From: Chloroflexota bacterium
GTDB lineage: Bacteria; Chloroflexota; Anaerolineae; Anaerolineales; VGOW01
DNA: 64,000 nt
Direction of reading: 5' to 3'
Assembly: GCA_016197225.1 (NCBI GenBank)
Contig: JACPWC010000071.1
Coordinates: 78,217 to 142,216, forward strand
Below are positions 60,866 through 64,000 of the stretch, in pieces. A program made the position numbers and the translations under genes. Each line of letters starts with the position of its first letter. Positions within the stretch are counted from its first letter, which is position 1. The notes below the pieces were generated by a model. It was given only the letters and a program-made list of their open reading frames with translations. It had not been told where the DNA came from and searched no databases.

Positions 60866-62212
60866 TCACCGCTTGCAATACTCGGCCACCACGTCGTAGA
60901 GCACTTGCGCGCCCCAGCCCAGGCCGTCCACCGGGGCGCGCTCGTCGTGAGCGTGGAATAGCTCGGTGAAGTTGAAGGCGGGCGGCATTTTCATGGGCGC
61001 AAAGCCGTAGGATGGCACGCCAAGTTTGGAGAGGTATTTGGCGTCGGTTGCGCCGGTCATCATGTAGGGCACTGGCCGCGCGCCCGGGTCGTGCGCTCTC
61101 AGAGTCGAAACCATCAGGTCGAAGAGAGCCGTGTCGTGCGGCGTTTCGAGCGGCGGCGAGACCATATTCACTTCGTACTCAAAGTTCTCGCCCAGCACCG
61201 ATTTGAGTTCGGCGATGAAGGATTCAGGGTCGAAGCCGGGCAGGGTTCGGCCATCAATCGTCACTTCGGCCTGGCTGGGGATGACGTTGGTTTTGTAACC
61301 GGCGGCCAGCCCGGTGGGCGTGGCCGTGTTGTGCAGAATCGCGTTGAAGAACGGGTGCAGTTCGTGCTTCTTGAGCACGCCGTTCAAAATGAGCGCCGCA
61401 TCTTCCGGCGTCTTGAGTCCTTGCAGGAGCGGCCTGAACGACTCTTCGACGGCGGCGCTGGCCGCGTCGAGAAAACCGGTGGCGGCATCGCACAAATGAT
61501 AGGGCAGGCCGCGCGAGGCCAGCCGATCCACGGCGCGGGCGAGGTGCACGACGGCGTTGTCGTCGTGCGGCTGGGAGGCGTGGCCGGGGCGGCCTTTGGC
61601 CCGAACCTTGAGCCAGCACGTTCCCTTCTCGGCCACCTGAATCGGATACAGTTGCGCTCCGGCGAAGTCCATGTTGTAGCCGCCAAGTTCGGTGAGGCCG
61701 AACTCGGCGCGGATCAACTCGGGGTGATGTTTGACGAGCCAGGCGATGCCATAACTGTCCTCGCCGCCGATTTCTTCGTCGGCGGTGGCGGCGAAGATCA
61801 CATCGCGCTTGAGGGCGACGCCGTTTCGCTTGAGCAGAAGAAAGACCATCAACTGCTGGGCGACCGTCCCTTTCATGTCCACCGCGCCCCGGCCCCAGAT
61901 GAAGCCGTCGGCGATCTCGCCCCCAAACGGCGGGTGCGTCCAATGCTCTGGTTCTGCCGGGACAACGTCGGTGTGGCCGTAGAGCAGGAGCGGCGGCGCG
62001 CCGCCCGTGCCTTTGAGGCGGGCGACGACGTTGCCTCGCCCCGGCGCAGATTCGAGCACGATTGGCTCAACGCCTTCCGCCTTGAGCACGCGGGCCAGAT
62101 ATTCGGCGGCGATCATTTCGTTGCCGGGCGGGTTGGTTGTGTCCAGCCTCAGCAGGGCTTGCAGGTGGTGGATGGTTTCCTGGGTGATGGCAGTTAGATT
62201 CAGCAGGGGCAT
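60866..62212 (-). CDS. M20/M25/M40-family dipeptidase or deacylase
   Basis: A 448-residue metallopeptidase. Motifs are LLYGHTDVVPAE (metal His/Asp), GRGAVDMKGTV, ATADEEIGGEDSYG (catalytic Glu pair), GRPGHASQPHDDNAV and a C-terminal HAHDERAPV. It would hydrolyse dipeptides or N-acyl amino acids in the cytoplasm. ATG 62212 is the natural start. The upstream gap holds a heptamer array and the divergent trmI promoter. Confidence 0.92.
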   Translation of the reverse strand: MPLLNLTAITQETIHHLQALLRLDTTNPPGNEMIAAEYLARVLKAEGVEPIVLESAPGRGNVVARLKGTGGAPPLLLYGHTDVVPAEPEHWTHPPFGGEIADGFIWGRGAVDMKGTVAQQLMVFLLLKRNGVALKRDVIFAATADEEIGGEDSYGIAWLVKHHPELIRAEFGLTELGGYNMDFAGAQLYPIQVAEKGTCWLKVRAKGRPGHASQPHDDNAVVHLARAVDRLASRGLPYHLCDAATGFLDAASAAVEESFRPLLQGLKTPEDAALILNGVLKKHELHPFFNAILHNTATPTGLAAGYKTNVIPSQAEVTIDGRTLPGFDPESFIAELKSVLGENFEYEVNMVSPPLETPHDTALFDLMVSTLRAHDPGARPVPYMMTGATDAKYLSKLGVPSYGFAPMKMPPAFNFTELFHAHDERAPVDGLGWGAQVLYDVVAEYCKR

Positions 62213-62249
62213 TCAAAGGCTCCTTATTTCGTATTGTGTATTCCGTATC

Positions 62250-62284
62250 ACGTGGCACGAAATACGCAACACGCAACACGCCTC
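62250..62284. repeat. Heptamer array (ACGNNNN)
   Basis: Five units acgtggc, acgaaat, acgcaac, acgcaac, acgcctc immediately upstream of the trmI -10 box, in the gap between divergent genes. Confidence 0.7.
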
Positions 62285-62290
62285 ACGCAT

Positions 62291-62296
62291 TATAAT
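62291..62296 (+). promoter_or_regulatory. -10 box (TATAAT) of leaderless trmI
   Basis: Seven bases (ctcagcc) separate it from ATG 62304; no Shine-Dalgarno sequence. The -35 position lies in the heptamer array. Confidence 0.75.
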
Positions 62297-62303
62297 CTCA
62301 GCC

Positions 62304-63128
62304 ATGACAATTGCTTCCGCAGGTGACTTAATTGAATTGATTGACCGTGATGCCCGCAATTTCTACTTCCGGCTCACGCCCGGCCAGCGGCTGGAAACGC
62401 ATCGTGGCATCTTCAAGCACGACGACCTCATCGGCCAGCCTTACGGCTCCGAAGTGTTCTCGCATCTCAATCACGGCTTCTTTCTGATCACACCCTCCAT
62501 CGCCGACCTCATCACCGACCTCAAGCGCAATTCGCAGATCATCTTCCCGAAAGACATCGGCTTGATTTTGATGAAGCTGAACGTGCGGCCGGGGATGACG
62601 GTGGTGGAAGCCGGCACCGGCAGTGGCGGCCTCACCCTGGCTCTGGCTAATGCCGTCGGCCCGACCGGGCGAGTCATTTCTTACGATGCCCGGCAGGACA
62701 TGCAAAATCTGGCCCGGCGCAATCTGGAGCAAGTGGGCTTGCAAGATCAGGTGACGTTCAAGATCAAGGACATCAAAGACGGCTTCGACGAGACGGATGT
62801 GGAAGCGCTGTTTTTGGACATGAACAATCCGTACGATTACACGGCCCAGGCCTACCGCGCCCTGCGCGGCGGCGGGTTCCTAGGCTCGCTGGTGCCCACC
62901 GCTAACCAGGTATCCGATTTGCTGGTGGCGCTCAGGCGCGAACGGTTTTATTTTCCCGAGGTGATCGAAATTTTACTCAGGCATTACAAGACCGTGCCGG
63001 AGCGTTTACGGCCCGTGGATAGAATGGTGGCTCATACCGGCTTTCTGATCTTCGCCAGGCCGGTGATGATGACACCGGAAGTTGTTCAAGAAGAGACGGC
63101 TGAGGGAGGCGAAGAGGGTGAAGCGTAA
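62304..63128 (+). CDS. trmI: tRNA (adenine-58-N1)-methyltransferase TrmI
   Basis: A 274-residue enzyme making m1A58 in tRNA. It has an N-terminal beta domain, SAM motif I VVEAGTGSGGLTLALA, DARQDM, and the conserved LDMNNPYDY in motif IV. Length fits bacterial and archaeal TrmI. ATG 62304 is leaderless behind TATAAT. The stop is followed by a heptamer array. Confidence 0.93.
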   Translation: MTIASAGDLIELIDRDARNFYFRLTPGQRLETHRGIFKHDDLIGQPYGSEVFSHLNHGFFLITPSIADLITDLKRNSQIIFPKDIGLILMKLNVRPGMTVVEAGTGSGGLTLALANAVGPTGRVISYDARQDMQNLARRNLEQVGLQDQVTFKIKDIKDGFDETDVEALFLDMNNPYDYTAQAYRALRGGGFLGSLVPTANQVSDLLVALRRERFYFPEVIEILLRHYKTVPERLRPVDRMVAHTGFLIFARPVMMTPEVVQEETAEGGEEGEA

Positions 63129-63130
63129 AG

Positions 63131-63158
63131 CGACAAACGACAAACGTCAAAGGTGACA
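63131..63158. repeat. Heptamer array after trmI
   Basis: CGACAAA, CGACAAA, CGTCAAA, GGTGACA in the short gap between trmI and the TPR gene. Confidence 0.75.
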
Positions 63159-63171
63159 TACCCTAACTCCT

Positions 63172-63762
63172 ATGCGTTTTCGACCTAACCGTAACCGCCG
63201 CAATCGCCCGTTCCGCCGACTCGTCGGCTCATTGCTTGGCCCGAACCGCCAGCTTGCGAATGATGCTCGCGCCATGCTCGACGAGGCCAATCGCTTGTTC
63301 GACGCTGGAGAGTACGCCGAAGCCGCCCACTCTCTGTCGCAGTTGGCCGAGATGGCGCAGGCCAACAACTTGCCGCGCCGGGCAATTCAACTGCACATTC
63401 GCGCCGCCGAGGCTCACCTCAAGAGCAACCAGGCGGCTGGTGCGGTGGAACATGGCCGCGCGGCGCTGGCGATGTTGATCCAGGCCGGAGGGCAACGCCG
63501 CGCTCTGAAGCTCGCGCCACAAATTGTCGGCGAATTACGAGCCGCCGGTTTCAGCGCCGAGGCAACCGCTTTTGAGAAAGAGATCAACGAACGGTTGGCG
63601 GGGTTGGGCTTGACTCTGGCATCCACACCGGCGGCCCCGCAACCCAGGCCTCGCCGAAGCCTCGCTTCTCATTGCTCGCAATGCGGAGCGCAGTTGCGCT
63701 GGACGGACGACGCCGACGAGGTGGAGTGCGAATACTGCGGAACGATTGCGCGGGCTGAGTAA
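63172..63762 (+). CDS. TPR-like helical protein with C-terminal zinc ribbon
   Basis: A 196-residue protein with a basic N-terminus (RPNRNRRNRPFRR), about three TPR-like helix pairs (MLDEANRLFDAGEYAEAAHSL and following) and a C-terminal zinc ribbon (CSQCG..CEYCG). Probably a protein-protein adaptor. Co-directional with trmI, 43 bases away. Confidence 0.83.
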   Translation: MRFRPNRNRRNRPFRRLVGSLLGPNRQLANDARAMLDEANRLFDAGEYAEAAHSLSQLAEMAQANNLPRRAIQLHIRAAEAHLKSNQAAGAVEHGRAALAMLIQAGGQRRALKLAPQIVGELRAAGFSAEATAFEKEINERLAGLGLTLASTPAAPQPRPRRSLASHCSQCGAQLRWTDDADEVECEYCGTIARAE

Positions 63763-63831
63763 ACACGAGGACACAAAGGCTCAAAGACACAAAGAAAAAC
63801 CTTGTGACTTGGTGTCTTCGTGCCTTTGTGT
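63763..63831. repeat. Octamer array with inverted copy
   Basis: ACACGAGG, ACACAAAG, GCTCAAAG, ACACAAAG (63763-63794), then an inverted part. acacaaaggc (63771-63780) pairs with gcctttgtgt (63822-63831). It lies between the TPR and NUDIX genes. Confidence 0.75.
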
Positions 63832-63857
63832 TAAGTTTCAGCGCCGATAAACCAGCT

Positions 63858-64000
63858 ATGAACTTCGCCGAGTCTCTCAAAGCCGCGTTGACTGCCCGCC
63901 CAGTTCACACCGTCGCCGAGTGGGAAGCTCGCCCCGCCGCCGTGCTGGTTCCGTTGTATCAACACGATGGCGAGTGGCACTTGCTTTTCACCCAGCGCAC
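63858..64000 (+). CDS. NUDIX hydrolase, 5' part only
   Basis: ATG 63858 opens a frame that runs off the right edge. RPAAVLVPLYQHDGEWHLLFTQRT is the N-terminal strand pattern of NUDIX enzymes, closest to the CoA pyrophosphatase (NudL) group. The Nudix box itself lies outside the window, so the call rests on the first 47 codons. Confidence 0.7.
   Translation, partial: MNFAESLKAALTARPVHTVAEWEARPAAVLVPLYQHDGEWHLLFTQR

Overview
This is a gene-dense, GC-rich (roughly 60 percent) bacterial chromosome segment with about 62 protein genes and one tRNA. Its gene set suggests a member of the Chloroflexota, most likely of Anaerolineae type. The clues are a mevalonate-pathway decarboxylase, a tungsten-type aldehyde ferredoxin oxidoreductase, LysM proteins with Thr/Pro/Ala-rich linkers, a MalT-like LuxR regulator, a NACHT protein fused to an FGE-sulfatase domain, a RIO kinase and Uma2. 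No marker gene fixes the taxonomy, so this is inference from gene content and style.

Layout. 1-2587: C-terminally cut MalT/LuxR regulator (minus). 2951-4365: metal-responsive merR / CopZ-like / MerC operon behind a textbook MerR promoter. 4365-8840: secreted proteins, including a very large phosphodiesterase/5'-nucleotidase fusion. 9304-16662: plus-strand metabolic block (M20 amidohydrolase, mvaD, SCP2, AOR, SDR, NAD(P)HX repair). 16679-23773: minus-strand block with YtxH, small membrane proteins, mnmA, Fic, cysteine desulfurase, a cytochrome c lipoprotein and an acyltransferase. 23781-33364: mainly plus strand, with enolase, Uma2, RadC, two paralogous clan-A glycoside-hydrolase-like proteins (one fused to an M23 peptidase) and the 940-residue NACHT-FGE protein. 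33555-53898: a long minus-strand run with a GT39-like glycosyltransferase, FecR-like protein, RNase H-like nuclease, RseP-type protease, HEAT repeats, sialidase-like propeller, an ABC-2 exporter, two GNAT proteins, a class III aminotransferase, and a tightly overlapped rsgA / RIO kinase / methyltransferase / phosphotransferase operon with a structured leader and a 27-codon leader gene. 53925-54790: tRNA-Arg(UCU), an HNH gene and a MoaD-like gene overlapping tail to tail. 54837-62212: an unknown two-gene pair, LysM/M23 wall proteins, a single-domain response regulator and an M20 peptidase. 62291-64000: TrmI, a TPR/zinc-ribbon protein and the start of a NUDIX gene.

Two genome-wide habits stand out. 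First, many genes have a TANNNT hexamer 6-8 nt before the ATG and no Shine-Dalgarno sequence, implying routine leaderless transcription. Second, short tandem arrays of 7- or 8-mers, with different core sequences at different loci and often followed by an inverted copy, sit in gaps, at gene ends and even in frame inside genes. They resemble the STRR repeats of filamentous cyanobacteria.

The strongest leads for new biology are the NACHT-FGE gene with its leaderless upstream ORF, the shared N-terminal module of the M23/GH-A paralogues, the RsgA-RIO kinase operon, and the unknown pair at 54837-56884. No CRISPR array, rRNA, prophage or transposase gene was seen.
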